Positions 1 to 10,149 of a DNA stretch of 45,853 nucleotides are shown piece by piece. The DNA comes from Aneurinibacillus aneurinilyticus ATCC 12856 (GTDB lineage: Bacteria; Bacillota; Bacilli; Aneurinibacillales; Aneurinibacillaceae). A program made the position numbers and the translations under genes. Location of the stretch: positions 1 to 45,853 of the forward strand of contig NZ_KE952728.1 of NCBI RefSeq assembly GCF_000466385.1. Reading direction: 5' to 3'. The notes under the pieces are model-generated. The model did not search any database. It saw only the letters and a program-made list of their open reading frames with translations, and was not told the DNA's origin. Within the stretch, counting starts at the first letter, position 1. Each line of letters opens with the position of its first letter.

Positions 1-381
1 ATGGACCGGCAACTGTCTCCCACACCGAGAGGCCAAGATGTTTTGCCGGTCCAGCCCTGACGCCACAAAGCGGCCGTGTCTCTTCCTTGTAAGAAAAAGA
101 CGAGGGAACACGCCGACGCGTGCATCTTTTCTTTCGCCTTATGGATAATCAACAGGCGTGTTTATACAATAGAAAATATACCTTCGGCCAACAAGTACAG
201 GCAGCACAATCAATTCAAACTGTGCTGCCTGCACTTTATGCATAACGCAAATCAATTATCCCACCTCAAGACTCGAAAAAGTCGTGGATGTCTAGGTGGG
301 GAATTACTGTCCCTAAAGATCCAATATGTTCAACTAACACACAGTGAAGAATATGCCCCCTTCACTGCGTGAAGCTTCACT
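1..381. other. Non-coding hairpin-rich region downstream of the his operon
   Basis: No credible gene is seen; the open frames here lack ribosome binding sites and resemble no family I know. Five inverted repeats follow one another: 3-12 with 43-52 (GGACCGGCAA), 71-79 with 108-115, 193-208 with 221-236 (15 of 16 paired), 260-266 with 294-300 (CCCACCT), and 342-348 with 361-367 (CAGTGAA). None has a convincing U-tract on the minus strand, so the his terminator is not certain; the 342-367 dyad is the nearest to hisIE. The CCCACCT hairpin recalls the subterminal hairpins of IS200/IS605-type elements, but this is only a resemblance. Confidence 0.5.
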
Positions 382-1041
382 TTATTTCACATGCCTTTTT
401 TCCAGCTCCTGAAGCACTGCATCAAACGGCAGTTTTTGCTCCCTCAATAGCACAAGTAAGTGGAAAAGCAAATCGGCTGCCTCATAACGCAATTCATCAT
501 GACTGCGGTTTTTCGCCGCGATAATTACCTCGCTCGCCTCTTCGCCCACTTTCTTAAGGATTTTATCTACACCCTCCGTAAACAAATAGGTCGTATACGA
601 ACCCTCAGGCATTTCTGCTTCACGTTTAGCAATAAGCGCTTCTAAACGATTGAAAATCCCAAAGCGATTTTGCACTTCCTTATTATTCGCTGACGGATTT
701 CCGAAAGTACTGTCTTTCCCTTCTTCTAACAAAGAATCTGCAAAGCAGGAGTATACATTTTTATGACAGGCTGGCCCTGTCGGAATCACTTTAACAATAA
801 GTGCATCACTATCGCAATCATATAGAATATCAACTACTTGTTGCACATTACCCGATGTTGCGCCTTTGTGCCAAAGTTCCTGGCGTGATCGGCTCCAAAA
901 CCACGTCTCACGCGTCTCCAACGTCCTGGCCAGCGACTCCTCATTCATGTATGCCAAAGTAAGCACTTCCTTACTTTGTGCATCCTGTACAATTGCCGAT
1001 ACTAAGCCATTTTCATCAAATTTGATATTCTTTCTATTCAT
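382..1041 (-). CDS. hisIE: Bifunctional phosphoribosyl-AMP cyclohydrolase / phosphoribosyl-ATP pyrophosphatase
   Basis: Catalyses steps 2 and 3 of histidine synthesis in the cytoplasm: PR-ATP is hydrolysed to PR-AMP (HisE part) and the adenine ring is opened (HisI part). The 219-residue protein has the cyclohydrolase domain first, with HKGATSGN at about 58-65, an Asp-rich metal site at 75-79 and Cys92/Cys99 in the GPACH...SCF region. The MazG-like HisE domain lies at about 130-215, with GEEASEV at 166-172 and EAAD at 187-190. It is the last gene of the his operon. Its ATG directly follows the hisF stop (TAA-ATG), with GAGGAG inside hisF as ribosome binding site. Length and fusion order match the usual HisIE. 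Confidence 0.97.
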   Translation of the reverse strand: MNRKNIKFDENGLVSAIVQDAQSKEVLTLAYMNEESLARTLETRETWFWSRSRQELWHKGATSGNVQQVVDILYDCDSDALIVKVIPTGPACHKNVYSCFADSLLEEGKDSTFGNPSANNKEVQNRFGIFNRLEALIAKREAEMPEGSYTTYLFTEGVDKILKKVGEEASEVIIAAKNRSHDELRYEAADLLFHLLVLLREQKLPFDAVLQELEKRHVK

Positions 1042-1818
1042 TTATACCGTCTCCTCTGTCATACGCATCTCGATGTTACGCTCATACAGATACTGTTTCA
1101 CTTCTTTAATGGATGTCTCTTTATAATGAAAAATCGAAGCCGCTAACGCAGCATCCGCTTTTCCTTCTACAAAGGCATCGTAGAAATGTTCCTTCGCGCC
1201 AGCGCCGCCAGATGCAATGACAGGAATGCGAACGGCTTCGGAAACCGCCTGGGTAAGCGCAAGCGCAAAGCCGTTTTTCTGTCCATCGCTGTCCATGCTC
1301 GTTAACAGAATTTCTCCTGCTCCCAACTCTTCCACCCGCTTGGCCCAATCTACCGCATCCATGCCAGTAGATTGACGACCACCATGCGTGTATACTTCCC
1401 ATCCGTTTCCATCCTCACGTGCTTTGGCATCAATGGCTACGACAATACACTGACTTCCAAATACTTCCACTCCTTCTTTCACTAATTCTGGACGCTTGAC
1501 GGCTGCAGTATTAACGGACACCTTGTCAGCACCCGCTCGCAAAATACGACGCATATCCTCTACTGCATTGATACCGCCTCCTACCGTAAACGGAATCGTC
1601 ACATTAGCGGCCGTATTCTCAACCACCTCAACCATTGTTTCCCGTCCTTCATGCGAAGCTGAAATATCGAGGAATACTAACTCATCTGCTCCTTCTTCGC
1701 TATAGCGTTTCGCCAATTCAACAGGATCGCCTGCATCGCGCAAATTTACGAAGCTTACTCCTTTTACCACTCTGCCTTCTTTAACATCCAGACAAGGGAT
1801 AATTCGTTTAGTCAACAT
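1042..1818 (-). CDS. hisF: Imidazole glycerol phosphate synthase, cyclase subunit HisF
   Basis: Forms the synthase with HisH. It uses ammonia from HisH to convert PRFAR into imidazole glycerol phosphate and AICAR. The 258-residue (beta/alpha)8 barrel begins [20 protein letters not shown] with the catalytic Asp at residue 11; GGGIN and SGGAG phosphate-binding loops are present. I chose the ATG at 1818 rather than the in-frame ATG at 1827. GGGAGG lies about nine bases before the former and almost touches the latter, and the protein then starts as in other HisF proteins. It begins one base after the hisA stop and is followed without a gap by hisIE, so translation is probably coupled. Confidence 0.97.
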   Translation of the reverse strand: MLTKRIIPCLDVKEGRVVKGVSFVNLRDAGDPVELAKRYSEEGADELVFLDISASHEGRETMVEVVENTAANVTIPFTVGGGINAVEDMRRILRAGADKVSVNTAAVKRPELVKEGVEVFGSQCIVVAIDAKAREDGNGWEVYTHGGRQSTGMDAVDWAKRVEELGAGEILLTSMDSDGQKNGFALALTQAVSEAVRIPVIASGGAGAKEHFYDAFVEGKADAALAASIFHYKETSIKEVKQYLYERNIEMRMTEETV

Positions 1819-1819
1819 A

Positions 1820-2557
1820 TTAGACATCCTCCCTGATCCGTTTCAATGCTTGTGGCAGGTTTACTCGCTCGGTATATAACGCTTTTCCGACAATGGCTCC
1901 ACCGACGCCGTCGCCTGCATATTGGGCAAGTTCCAGCAAATCCTGTTCCACGCTTACGCCACCGGATGCGATAACATTTTTTCCGGTTGCACGCGCCAGC
2001 TGTACAATAGCTTCCGTATTCGGCCCTTCCAGCGTACCATCACGTGAAATATCCGTATAGATAAACGTCTCCGCTCCCTTAGCAATTAACACTTTAGCCA
2101 ATTGTTCCGCAGTTACCTCGGATGTTTCCAACCATCCATGTGTTGCCACATAGCCATCCCTTGCATCAATACCGATCGCAACTTTATCGCCGTATGCATC
2201 CAGCACTCTTTCGGTAAAAGGCTGATCCTGAATCGCCGCCGTACCAAGAATAATACGACTTACCCCACCTTCAATATATCGGTCGATATCTTCCATACGC
2301 CGCAAGCCGCCGCCGATTTGCACGGGAACATCCAGCGTCCGGGCAATTTCAAGCACAATTTCGTCATTCATTGGCTGTCCGGCTTTTGCTCCATCCAAAT
2401 CAACAAGGTGAATCCATTCCGCTCCTTGAGATGCCCATTGTTTTGCCATTTCTGTCGGCGAATCGCCATATACGGTCTCTTGGTTATAATCTCCCTGTAG
2501 CAAGCGTACGCATTTGCCCCCGCGAATATCAATCGCCGGATAAATAATGAAACTCAT
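1820..2557 (-). CDS. hisA: Phosphoribosylformimino-AICAR-P isomerase HisA
   Basis: Catalyses the Amadori rearrangement of ProFAR to PRFAR, the fourth step of histidine synthesis. The barrel protein starts [19 protein letters not shown], with the catalytic acid at Asp10 and a second one in [14 protein letters not shown]. The frame extends upstream to 2608, but GGGGGAG sits just before the ATG at 2557 and the family begins here, so the longer version is rejected. The protein has 245 residues, the usual size. It lies 26 bases after hisH and directly before hisF. Confidence 0.97.
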   Translation of the reverse strand: MSFIIYPAIDIRGGKCVRLLQGDYNQETVYGDSPTEMAKQWASQGAEWIHLVDLDGAKAGQPMNDEIVLEIARTLDVPVQIGGGLRRMEDIDRYIEGGVSRIILGTAAIQDQPFTERVLDAYGDKVAIGIDARDGYVATHGWLETSEVTAEQLAKVLIAKGAETFIYTDISRDGTLEGPNTEAIVQLARATGKNVIASGGVSVEQDLLELAQYAGDGVGGAIVGKALYTERVNLPQALKRIREDV

Positions 2558-2583
2558 CTCTCTACTCCCCCTCTGTTGCTCAT

Positions 2584-3207
2584 TTATTTGGTACGAATCG
2601 TTTGGCATAATGATGTAAAATTCTCAAGCAGTTTCATGCCGACTGTACCACTTTTCTCTGGATGGAACTGCATCCCGTACACATTGTTTTTACCAACAAC
2701 GGCCGGTACCTCCTGGTAATAATCGGTCGTGGCCAGCAGCACCGCCCTGCTCTCATCCGTCGGCTGCAAAAAGTAGGAATGTACAAAATAAACATATCCT
2801 TCTTCCACACCATTAAAAATCGAATTATCCTGTAAAAACTCAAGTTTATTCCAGCCCATATGCGGAATTTTGTAGGTACCATGAAAACGGTCTACGTTCC
2901 CGGGCAAAATACCAAGACCTTCACCTTTCCCATGTTCTGTACTGCTATCAAATAAGATTTGCATACCTAAGCAAATACCGAGCAACGGTTTTCCACTCGC
3001 CGCAAATTGGCGAATTGCTTCAATAAGTCCATACTCCCGCAGATTCTTCATCGCATCGCCAAACGCCCCTACGCCGGGGAGTATAGCTCCTTCTGCCTTC
3101 ATCAATTCTTGAGCATCTGATACAAATGTATATTCATGCCCTAGACGCTCTACTGCCTTGCTTACACTATGAAGATTGCCCATGCCATAATCGATAATCG
3201 CAATCAT
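2584..3207 (-). CDS. hisH: Imidazole glycerol phosphate synthase, glutaminase subunit HisH
   Basis: Class I glutamine amidotransferase that supplies ammonia to HisF. The triad is visible: Cys79 in GICLGMQ, and His182 and Glu184 in HPEK. The protein has 207 residues, normal for HisH. The ATG at 3207 is preceded by AAAGGAA located inside the end of hisB; the hisB stop and hisH start abut (TAG-ATG). In this operon HisH comes before HisA and HisF, the common Bacillales order. Confidence 0.97.
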   Translation of the reverse strand: MIAIIDYGMGNLHSVSKAVERLGHEYTFVSDAQELMKAEGAILPGVGAFGDAMKNLREYGLIEAIRQFAASGKPLLGICLGMQILFDSSTEHGKGEGLGILPGNVDRFHGTYKIPHMGWNKLEFLQDNSIFNGVEEGYVYFVHSYFLQPTDESRAVLLATTDYYQEVPAVVGKNNVYGMQFHPEKSGTVGMKLLENFTSLCQTIRTK

Positions 3208-3792
3208 CTATAACATTCCTTTCGTTGACGGGACTCCCTTCACCCGCGGATCAATCGTAGTCGCTTCATCTAATGCACGGCCAAGCGCTTTAAATACCGC
3301 CTCAATCATATGGTGAGTATTGTGCCCGTAATGTACGATGATATGAAGTGTAATACGCGCTTCAAGCGCCAGTTTCCAGAAGAACTCATGGAAAAGCTCT
3401 ACCGGAAATGCTCCTACATTAGCCGAAGGGAATTCGGCCCGATACTCAAGGTGCGGACGATTGCTAATATCAACGATAACTTGACCGAGCGCCTCATCCA
3501 TCGGCACAAAAACACTGCTGTAGCGCTTAATGCCTTTCTTATCCCCAAGCGCTTCGCGAAATGCCTGGCCCAAACAAATCGCGATATCTTCTACCGTATG
3601 GTGGTAGTCAATTTCAATATCACCTTTAGCCTGTACGGCTAAATCGAATTGACCATGCTTCGTAAACAAATCAAGCATATGATCAAGAAAAGGAACGTCT
3701 GTTTTAAGCTCCGTTTTTCCTTCTCCATCTATGTTGAATTGAAGTGCAATATTTGTTTCACTTGTCTTACGTTCGATAGATGCCTGTCTCAT
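3208..3792 (-). CDS. hisB: Imidazoleglycerol-phosphate dehydratase HisB (monofunctional)
   Basis: Dehydrates imidazole glycerol phosphate to imidazole acetol phosphate. The 194-residue protein carries the two manganese-binding His motifs of the family, HHTVEDIAI at about 64-72 and HNTHHMIEA at about 157-165, plus DHMLDLF near residue 37. No histidinol-phosphatase domain is fused, unlike the enterobacterial HisB. AGGAGGG precedes the ATG. No hisC or histidinol phosphatase gene lies in this window, so those steps must be encoded elsewhere, as in Bacillus subtilis. Confidence 0.97.
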   Translation of the reverse strand: MRQASIERKTSETNIALQFNIDGEGKTELKTDVPFLDHMLDLFTKHGQFDLAVQAKGDIEIDYHHTVEDIAICLGQAFREALGDKKGIKRYSSVFVPMDEALGQVIVDISNRPHLEYRAEFPSANVGAFPVELFHEFFWKLALEARITLHIIVHYGHNTHHMIEAVFKALGRALDEATTIDPRVKGVPSTKGML

Positions 3793-3806
3793 CGTTGAAA
3801 TCCCTC

Positions 3807-5084
3807 CTATTTCCCTTCGTTGTCCAACCGTATTTGAATAGCCCTGGCATGCGCTTCTAGTCCTTCCTGACGGGCAAGTGCCACGATTTTTTGACCATGT
3901 GTCAGCAAATCCTGGCGACTATATGAAATTAAGCTTGATTTTTTAAGAAAGTCGTCTACATTCAGTGGAGAAGAAAATCGTGCCGTTCCGTTCGTAGGCA
4001 GCACATGATTCGTTCCGGCAAAATAATCGCCCACAGGCTCGGAACTATAAGGTCCAAGAAAAATGGCTCCTGCATTTTTAATCTGTCCTACGTAGGCCAT
4101 TGGCTCCTCTATCATTAATTCTAAATGCTCTGGTGCTAAACGGTTTACTACATCCAAGCCCTCTTCCATACTATCCACTACGCATATTGCGCCATAATCT
4201 TGAATAGACGCCTGAGCAATTTCTTTGCGCGGAAGTACAGCTACCTGCGTTTCTACTTCCTGCTGCACAGCCTGTGCCAGCTCACGGCATGTTGTCACAA
4301 GCACCGCTGAAGCCATAACATCGTGCTCCGCCTGCGACAGCAGGTCAGCTGCCACATAAGCCGGATTAGCCGTGCTATCGGCAAGTACAACGATCTCACT
4401 TGGCCCAGCCACCATATCAATATCGACCAAACCGAACACTTCACGCTTTGCCAAAGCCACATAAATGTTACCGGGTCCAACGATTTTATCCACTGGTTTT
4501 AATGTTTCCGTTCCATATGTAAGCGCCGCAATCGCCTGTGCACCGCCTACCTTATATATCTCATTCACCCCCAGCTCATAAGCGGCGACCAGCACCCCTG
4601 GGTTTACCTTTCCGTCCTTCCCCGGAGGTGTAACCATTGCGATCTCCTCAACACCAGCCACCTGTGCCGGAATAGCATTCATGAGTACGGATGACGGATA
4701 TGCCGCCGTACCGCCCGGAACATAAAGTCCGACACGTTGCAGCGGACGGATGAGCTGTCCCAATACCGTTCCGGACTCGTGAGTCGTCATCCAGGATTGA
4801 CGCATCTGACGACTATGGTAGTCACGGATGTTAACGGCTGCCTCACGAATCGCATCCCTTACTTCCGGATTAATAGCACACAAAGCTTCCTTAAACTCAT
4901 CTTCAGTCACTCGCATTTCTGGGAGTTGTATGCGGTCAAATTGTTCGGTGAAACGGCGCACTGCCGCATCACCTTCTTGCTTTACTGCTTGTAAAATATC
5001 AAGTACTGCCGCGCGCTGTGTTTCTGTTCCTGTTTCCACATCGCGCCGGGTAGAAAAATTTGCGGCATCAACAATCTTCATCAT
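3807..5084 (-). CDS. hisD: Histidinol dehydrogenase HisD
   Basis: Carries out the last two oxidations, histidinol to histidinal to histidine, using NAD and zinc. The 425-residue protein shows the family core: [17 protein letters not shown] at about 117-133, the catalytic [11 protein letters not shown] region, [17 protein letters not shown] with a zinc-binding His, and APEHLEL. Two ATGs lie in tandem at 5084 and 5081, and either could be used. A GGAGGAGAG sequence precedes them. It starts three bases after the hisG stop. Confidence 0.97.
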   Translation of the reverse strand: MMKIVDAANFSTRRDVETGTETQRAAVLDILQAVKQEGDAAVRRFTEQFDRIQLPEMRVTEDEFKEALCAINPEVRDAIREAAVNIRDYHSRQMRQSWMTTHESGTVLGQLIRPLQRVGLYVPGGTAAYPSSVLMNAIPAQVAGVEEIAMVTPPGKDGKVNPGVLVAAYELGVNEIYKVGGAQAIAALTYGTETLKPVDKIVGPGNIYVALAKREVFGLVDIDMVAGPSEIVVLADSTANPAYVAADLLSQAEHDVMASAVLVTTCRELAQAVQQEVETQVAVLPRKEIAQASIQDYGAICVVDSMEEGLDVVNRLAPEHLELMIEEPMAYVGQIKNAGAIFLGPYSSEPVGDYFAGTNHVLPTNGTARFSSPLNVDDFLKKSSLISYSRQDLLTHGQKIVALARQEGLEAHARAIQIRLDNEGK

Positions 5085-5087
5085 CCC

Positions 5088-5729
5088 TTACCTCTCCTCC
5101 ACAATCGAAGCGAACTTCTCATATATATAATCCACTGCTTCGCTCTTCATCCGGTAGCTGACCCGATTAGCGATCAAGCGCGTTGTTATTGGCATAATCT
5201 CTTCAAGCTCCACTAATCCATTCTCTTTGAGTGTACGTCCAGTTGAGACAATATCGACAATTCGATCGGCCAGGCCAATTAACGGTGCTAATTCAATGGA
5301 GCCATTCAGTTTAATTACTTCCACCTGCTGGCCTTGCTCACGAAAATACTTGGATGCCACATGCGGATATTTGGTAGCGACGCGAGGAGCGGAACTGCCG
5401 GAAGGCCTCCATCCAGGAAGCCCCGCGACAGAAATGCGACAGCGGCTAATCTGTAAATCCAACAGCTCATACACGTCACGGTTTTCTTCGAGCAGTACGT
5501 CCTTACCCACTACGCCGATATCGGCTACACCATATTCGACATATGTTGGAACATCAGTCGGTTTGGCTAGGATAAAATCAAGGTTAGCCTTCGGTACCGG
5601 AACGATGAGCTTGCGTGAATCATCAAATTCCGGAGGAAGCGGAACACCGGCTCTTCGAAGCAGGTCAGCCGCTTCTTCAAAAATTCTTCCTTTCGGCATC
5701 GCTACGATTAGCTTTTCCTTTGCATTCAT
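5088..5729 (-). CDS. hisG: ATP phosphoribosyltransferase, short form HisG
   Basis: Catalyses the committed first step, joining ATP and PRPP to phosphoribosyl-ATP. At 213 residues it is the short HisG form, which lacks the C-terminal regulatory domain and needs HisZ as partner; hisZ lies directly upstream and overlaps it by four bases. Visible marks are the AMPKGRI start, GVVGKDVL, and the PRPP-binding [14 protein letters not shown] near residues 158-171. GGGGAGG precedes the ATG. Confidence 0.97.
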   Translation of the reverse strand: MNAKEKLIVAMPKGRIFEEAADLLRRAGVPLPPEFDDSRKLIVPVPKANLDFILAKPTDVPTYVEYGVADIGVVGKDVLLEENRDVYELLDLQISRCRISVAGLPGWRPSGSSAPRVATKYPHVASKYFREQGQQVEVIKLNGSIELAPLIGLADRIVDIVSTGRTLKENGLVELEEIMPITTRLIANRVSYRMKSEAVDYIYEKFASIVEER

Positions 5730-6895
5730 ATCGCTTCCTCCCCGGTCAAGTCAATCACTTCCGTATATTGCGAAAAGTCTGTCTGTGCCCACTCTTCTTT
5801 GCGCTGGGTAATAACTACCGCTTTTTCCTCAGTACGCAGCGCTCTCGCTCTCGCTAACGCTTCCGTTCGTTGGTTCGCATGATAAAGAATAAGAAACTTA
5901 TTAGCTTGTACAGGCTGATAATTAACCGCTTCGAGTAGACTGTCCATCTGCACCGCGAAGCCGGTCGCCGGACATGGACGTCCAAACTGTGCCATTAAGC
6001 TATCATAACGACCGCCTGCACAAATAGAAAATCCTTGATTGGCCGCATACCCCTCGAACAGAATTCCCGTATAATAATCAAGGCTTCTTAAAAGATTCAA
6101 ATCCAGCAGCACATACTCCTCAACCTGGTATGCTTCCAGCGCTTCCCATAGCTCCCGCAGGTTATTAACAGCCTTGCGGGCCTGTCCGTTAACTGTAATA
6201 GCTTCCGCTCGCTCAAGTAATTCTTTGCCGCCGCGTAGCCTCAACAGTTCGTACAAGCGTGCCTCATTCCCTTCCGGGAGCGCTAGCCCTTTTGCATAAT
6301 GGCGAAATCCCACATAATCTCGATGATATAAAAATTCCTTTAGTTTTTCGCGATCTTCTTTTTCTTCTATAATCTCTTCAAGCAATCCTTCCAGAAAACC
6401 AATGTGTCCCACTGCGATTTTAAACACAGGAACATCAGCTTCTTTTAATACGGAGACAGCGAGCGCAATCGCTTCAGCATCCGCATCAACAGAAGACGAG
6501 CCAACGCATTCTATTCCAAGTTGTGGAAATTCGGCATTTCGACCCGCTTCATTCTTCTGGGCCCGAAATACATTGGCCGTATACATGAGACGCAGCGGCA
6601 GCGGCTCCTCCTTTAGCAGTGAGGACGCGACCCGCGCAATTGGCGCCGTCATGTCTGGACGTAGCACGACCGTCTTCCCTTCGCTGTCCAACAATTTAAA
6701 TAATTTATGATCAAGCGTTGCACTCGCACCGCCGACGGTGTCATAATACTCAAGTGTAGGGGTGCCTATTTCACGGTATCCCCACTGTTTCATGCAGGCT
6801 TTGACCTGGTGTTCTAGCCACCGTTGCTTCTCCAGCACATCAGGAAGTATATCCCGCATGCCAAGTGGCTTCTCGAATCCTAACGGTTTTGACAT
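5726..6895 (-). CDS. hisZ: ATP phosphoribosyltransferase regulatory subunit HisZ
   Basis: A histidyl-tRNA-synthetase paralogue without tRNA-charging function that forms a complex with short HisG and gives it activity and histidine feedback control. The 389-residue protein has the class II synthetase fold: [10 protein letters not shown] at the start, [17 protein letters not shown], and [13 protein letters not shown] near residue 270. The anticodon-binding domain of true HisRS is missing. The ATG at 6895 was preferred over an in-frame GTG at 6907, because AAGGAG lies at proper distance only from the ATG. It is the first gene of the his operon and follows a strong promoter. Confidence 0.95.
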   Translation of the reverse strand: MSKPLGFEKPLGMRDILPDVLEKQRWLEHQVKACMKQWGYREIGTPTLEYYDTVGGASATLDHKLFKLLDSEGKTVVLRPDMTAPIARVASSLLKEEPLPLRLMYTANVFRAQKNEAGRNAEFPQLGIECVGSSSVDADAEAIALAVSVLKEADVPVFKIAVGHIGFLEGLLEEIIEEKEDREKLKEFLYHRDYVGFRHYAKGLALPEGNEARLYELLRLRGGKELLERAEAITVNGQARKAVNNLRELWEALEAYQVEEYVLLDLNLLRSLDYYTGILFEGYAANQGFSICAGGRYDSLMAQFGRPCPATGFAVQMDSLLEAVNYQPVQANKFLILYHANQRTEALARARALRTEEKAVVITQRKEEWAQTDFSQYTEVIDLTGEEAI

Positions 6896-6920
6896 CCTGC
6901 TTCCCACTCCTTATCCGTTA

Positions 6921-6944
6921 CTTTAGTATGGTAGAGAACTAAAG
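6921..6944 (-). promoter_or_regulatory. Dyad in the hisZ leader
   Basis: CTTTAGT (6921-6927) and ACTAAAG (6938-6944) form a 7-bp inverted repeat with a 10-base loop. It lies between the transcription start and the ribosome binding site of hisZ. It could be an operator for a his regulator or a small leader hairpin; no U-tract follows it, so it is not a terminator. No T-box features are seen. Confidence 0.4.
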
Positions 6945-6962
6945 GATTTTCTTATTGAATGT

Positions 6963-6991
6963 AGTCTAACACTCTCATTTCTATCCGTCAA
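6963..6991 (-). promoter_or_regulatory. Sigma-A promoter of the his operon
   Basis: On the minus strand TTGACG (6986-6991) is followed after exactly 17 bases by TAGACT (6963-6968). This puts the start about 60 bases upstream of the hisZ ATG. Confidence 0.75.
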
Positions 6992-7099
6992 CCATGTATA
7001 ATAGGCTTTCATAAATGTAAGCGCTATCCACAACAGAAATTCGTACGTTTTTCCAGTACTATGATCGGAAGAATGTAGGTGTTGCCTTCTTATCCAATC

Positions 7100-7130
7100 A
7101 AAAAAGCGAACCGGATTACTCCGATTCGCC
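7100..7130 (-). terminator. Intrinsic terminator of the hprK-yvoF unit
   Basis: On the minus strand a GCGAA...CGG / CCG...TTCGC stem is followed by six T residues. The stop codon of the acyltransferase gene lies inside the stem, so the gene and terminator overlap. This separates the hprK unit from the his operon, which has its own promoter. Confidence 0.85.
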
Positions 7131-7640
7131 TGCACATTCTTTTTTTTCTATTTTTGGTTGCCGAATGATACGCATCGGATTGCCTCCCACAAAGGCACCG
7201 GGAGGTACATCGGCATTAACTAAGGTAGCAGCAGAAACAACCGCACCGTCACCAATGGTTACTCCCGGAAGAATCGTCGAATTAGCACCCACCATAACAT
7301 GTGCACCGACTTTCACATCACCGAGACGATATTCATCAATCAGATACTCATGGGCAAGGATTGTCGTATTATAACCAATAATACTGTTAGCTCCAATTGA
7401 AATTCGTTCAGGAAACATCGTATCCATCATGACCATAAGTGCGACGGCTGTATTCTCACCAATGTCCATCCCAAGGAACGTACGGTACATCCAATTCTTC
7501 ACCGGCATCCAGGGCGTATAACGGGCAACCTGTACAACAATAAAGCACTTAGCTACCTTCCAAAAGCTCACTGTTTTGTACAGCTGCCAGAGAGAATTCG
7601 GCCCCTGAACCGGATAACGTTCAGTCTGTCTTCTTGCCAT
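7116..7640 (-). CDS. yvoF: Hexapeptide-repeat acyltransferase, YvoF-like
   Basis: A 174-residue left-handed beta-helix acetyltransferase of the LbH/CysE-LacA-NodL type; the acyl acceptor is unknown. Residues about 75-160 carry isoleucine-patch repeats (ISIGANSIIG, VKVGAHVMVGANSTILPGV, IGDGAVVSAATLV) and a typical C-terminal VGGNPMRIIR segment. A hydrophobic N-terminal stretch (about 25-45) may touch the membrane. Its place after ppaX and before hisZ is that of B. subtilis yvoF. AGAGGTGG precedes the ATG. The family is sure; the cell role is not. Confidence 0.85.
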   Translation of the reverse strand: MARRQTERYPVQGPNSLWQLYKTVSFWKVAKCFIVVQVARYTPWMPVKNWMYRTFLGMDIGENTAVALMVMMDTMFPERISIGANSIIGYNTTILAHEYLIDEYRLGDVKVGAHVMVGANSTILPGVTIGDGAVVSAATLVNADVPPGAFVGGNPMRIIRQPKIEKKECAGESE

Positions 7641-7650
7641 TAGCCACCTC

Positions 7651-8307
7651 TTATAACTGGCGGGTCGGCTGCTTCACGATTTGAATAATATCGCTCATAT
7701 CATTCAGCAAGTATGTCGGGTTGAATGATGATAAAAACGACGCACCTTTTAGGCTCCAGGCCACACCGGCAGAAGCGATTCCCGCATTCTGCCCCGCCTG
7801 AATATCATACTGGCTATCACCCACCATAAGCGTACGGGCCGGATCAGCTCCCAAAGCCTGCATAGCTTTGTGCACCGGCTCTGGATGCGGCTTATGCTTT
7901 TCCGTATCCTGATAGCTGATGAATGTATCCATATATTTATCGAGGCCAAACAGGCGTAAGCCCATCTCAGCTGTCTTTCGCTGCTTCGTCGTCACGATCC
8001 CCATTTTAATCCCCATCTTGGCAAGCTGCTCGATCGTGTCCAGTACATTTGGAAATTCTTCTACCAGCTCGTCATGCACCCGTTCATTATGTTCGCGATA
8101 CACCTGTACCAATTCTTCCGACCGCTCGGGACCGAATAATTCCATCTGATCGTACAACGGTTTTCCCATATGAGGAATCAAGTCTTCCCGTGTATATTTA
8201 CCGGGGTAAAATTTTTCCAGAGTGTACATGAATGAAGTCAAAATTAGATTATTTGTATCAATTAACGTCCCATCAAGATCAAACAATACATATTGATAGC
8301 GATACAT
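7651..8307 (-). CDS. ppaX: Pyrophosphatase PpaX (HAD family)
   Basis: HAD-superfamily hydrolase that removes the inorganic pyrophosphate made when HPr kinase/phosphorylase acts in its phosphorolysis mode. The 218-residue protein shows DLDGTLID at 10-17 (nucleophile Asp10), VTTKQR (motif II), KPHPEP (motif III) and VGDSQYDIQAG (motif IV). The frame opens upstream with a TTG at 8325, but AGAAGGG precedes the ATG at 8307, which gives the usual length. It lies directly after lgt in the hprK-lgt-ppaX order known from B. subtilis, which supports the assignment among the many HAD phosphatases. Confidence 0.92.
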   Translation of the reverse strand: MYRYQYVLFDLDGTLIDTNNLILTSFMYTLEKFYPGKYTREDLIPHMGKPLYDQMELFGPERSEELVQVYREHNERVHDELVEEFPNVLDTIEQLAKMGIKMGIVTTKQRKTAEMGLRLFGLDKYMDTFISYQDTEKHKPHPEPVHKAMQALGADPARTLMVGDSQYDIQAGQNAGIASAGVAWSLKGASFLSSFNPTYLLNDMSDIIQIVKQPTRQL

Positions 8308-8340
8308 TCCAACCCTTCTTTCCAAAAAGTCATACTGATT

Positions 8341-9168
8341 CTATTCTTCCCCGTAACGTTTGGCAGCATAGCCCGTTTTTCGCAATATCATCATCATGAT
8401 AAGAGCAAATGCAATGAGTACGAGACTGATGACCTGCGCGATGCGCAGCGTATCCGTCAGCATAAGACTGTCGGTACGCAGGCCCTCTACGAAGAATCGT
8501 CCAATCGAATACCAGGCTACGTACGTGAGGAATAAATCACCGCGCCGTAGCCGCACGATACGCCGAATCGTAATCAATAAAATGAACCCAAGTAAATTCC
8601 AAAGCGATTCGTATAGAAATGTTGGGTGATAGTAAGAATATGTATTCGTTAACGGATCCAGGATATACATCTGATCGATAATAAACTGCGGCAGATGGAG
8701 ACTTTGAAGGAACTCCAAACTAACCGGCCCGCCATGAGCCTCCTGATTCATAAAGTTACCCCAGCGTCCGATGGCCTGTCCAATAATTAAGCTTGGTGCC
8801 ACAACATCAGCCAGTCGCCAGAACGAAACTTTTTTTATGCGCGAATAAATATACGCTGTCAAAATGGAAGCGATTAGTGCACCATGAATGGCGATACCAC
8901 CATGCCATACAGCAATAATCTCTGCGGGATGCGAGCTATAGTACTCATTCCATCGGAAAATAACATAGTAGATACGCGCACCGATAATGGCCGCTGGTAC
9001 TGCATACATTACTACGTCCATAATCGTCTCAGGGTCCATACCTACCCGTTTTGCTTCGCGCAACGCCAGCAATAAGCCGACGAGCGCAGCTGTACCAAGA
9101 ATAATTCCATACCAGTGTACAGATAAGGGTCCCAGTTGGAATGCAACCGGGTCAATCGCCTTTGGCAT
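8341..9168 (-). CDS. lgt: Prolipoprotein diacylglyceryl transferase Lgt
   Basis: Integral membrane enzyme that transfers diacylglycerol from phosphatidylglycerol to the lipobox cysteine of prelipoproteins. The 275-residue protein has about seven membrane segments and the Lgt signature [14 protein letters not shown] at about 133-146, plus [10 protein letters not shown] near 89-98 and FLYESLWN. It serves lipoproteins such as the cytochrome c encoded at 37212-37586. It lies between hprK (20-base gap) and ppaX. Confidence 0.97.
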   Translation of the reverse strand: MPKAIDPVAFQLGPLSVHWYGIILGTAALVGLLLALREAKRVGMDPETIMDVVMYAVPAAIIGARIYYVIFRWNEYYSSHPAEIIAVWHGGIAIHGALIASILTAYIYSRIKKVSFWRLADVVAPSLIIGQAIGRWGNFMNQEAHGGPVSLEFLQSLHLPQFIIDQMYILDPLTNTYSYYHPTFLYESLWNLLGFILLITIRRIVRLRRGDLFLTYVAWYSIGRFFVEGLRTDSLMLTDTLRIAQVISLVLIAFALIMMMILRKTGYAAKRYGEE

Positions 9169-9188
9169 TCTCTCCCGTCCTTCCTCTT

Positions 9189-10130
9189 CTAGATGTCTTC
9201 GACCGCATCTTCAATCGTGTCAGTTAGTTTTTTGCTGAATACGACTGCCGCATTATAGCCCATACGCTTCAGGCGGAAATTCATCGACGCCACTTCTACG
9301 ATAACAGCAAGGTTACGACCAGGACGTACCGGAATGGTAATCTGCGGCACCTCGGTATCCATGATTTTCATCTTTTCCTCATCCAAACCAAGACGGTCAT
9401 ACATTTTGCTCGGATCCCAGATTTCTAACTGAATCACAAGCGAAATTCGCTTATAATTGCGGATGGCACCGGCACCGAACAGTGTCATTACATTAATAAT
9501 GCCGACACCGCGAATCTCCAGCAGATGCTGGATCAGCTCCGGTGCACTACCAATTAACTGGTTCTCCTGTGTCTGACGAATCTCTACCGCATCGTCCGCA
9601 ACAAGCCGATGACCGCGTTTGACCAATTCCAGCGCGGTTTCACTCTTTCCAATGGAGCTTTGTCCTACCAGCAGGACACCTACTCCGTACACATCGACCA
9701 GAACACCATGCATGGTAGTCGTCGGTGCCAGGCGTCCCTCTAAATACGTTGTCAATTTGCTCGATAGCTTGGTAGTCGGCAACGGAGAGGTCAAGACCGG
9801 AATGCTCCGTTCTTCCGATAGACGAATTAATTGTTCCGGTATCTCACATCCGTGAGCTACGCATACACACGGCGTCGAATCAAGAAGCAGTTTATCAATT
9901 CTCTCCTTACGGTCTGCTTCTCCTAATGCCTCATAGAAGCTAAGCTCCGTCTTGCCAAGCAATTGTACACGTTCAGAGGCGTAAAATTCAAAGTATCCTG
10001 CGATTTCCAGGCCAGGACGGCTAATGTCGCTTACGGTAATTTCACGACGCAGTCCCTTTTCCCCGCTTACCACTTTTAATTGGAAGTGGTTCACAATATC
10101 GCGCACATGGGTTTTCTTCAAGCGTGCCAC
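9189..10130 (-). CDS. hprK: HPr kinase/phosphorylase
   Basis: Phosphorylates and dephosphorylates Ser46 of HPr, the signal for CcpA-mediated carbon catabolite control. The 313-residue protein has the N-terminal MurF-like domain, then a kinase domain with His141 before the P-loop at 156-163, VADD at 177-180, and the signature [20 protein letters not shown]. The P-loop reads GQSSIGKS; most family members have GDSG-type residues in the middle, but the GxxxxGKS frame is kept. It heads the hprK-lgt-ppaX-yvoF unit. An extended -10 (TGATACAAT) lies just upstream, and the uvrA terminator lies in the same gap. Confidence 0.96.
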   Translation of the reverse strand: MARLKKTHVRDIVNHFQLKVVSGEKGLRREITVSDISRPGLEIAGYFEFYASERVQLLGKTELSFYEALGEADRKERIDKLLLDSTPCVCVAHGCEIPEQLIRLSEERSIPVLTSPLPTTKLSSKLTTYLEGRLAPTTTMHGVLVDVYGVGVLLVGQSSIGKSETALELVKRGHRLVADDAVEIRQTQENQLIGSAPELIQHLLEIRGVGIINVMTLFGAGAIRNYKRISLVIQLEIWDPSKMYDRLGLDEEKMKIMDTEVPQITIPVRPGRNLAVIVEVASMNFRLKRMGYNAAVVFSKKLTDTIEDAVEDI

Positions 10131-10149
10131 CCTTTCTTTCCCGAATAAT

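Noticed and set aside
259-302. CCCACCT/AGGTGGG hairpin as the end of an IS200/IS605 element
   Set aside because: No transposase or TnpB remnant is visible next to it, so the identity cannot be supported here.
76-372. 98-residue plus-strand frame at the left edge
   Set aside because: GTG start without ribosome binding site, runs through three hairpins, no recognisable family.
7015-7029. cre-like sequence (CcpA site) upstream of hisZ
   Set aside because: Matches 14 of 15 positions of a loose consensus, but sits about 25 bases upstream of the -35 and such matches arise by chance; no support for carbon control of his genes.
6923-7135. 70-residue frame between hisZ and the acyltransferase
   Set aside because: Covers the his promoter and a terminator; composition is not protein-like.
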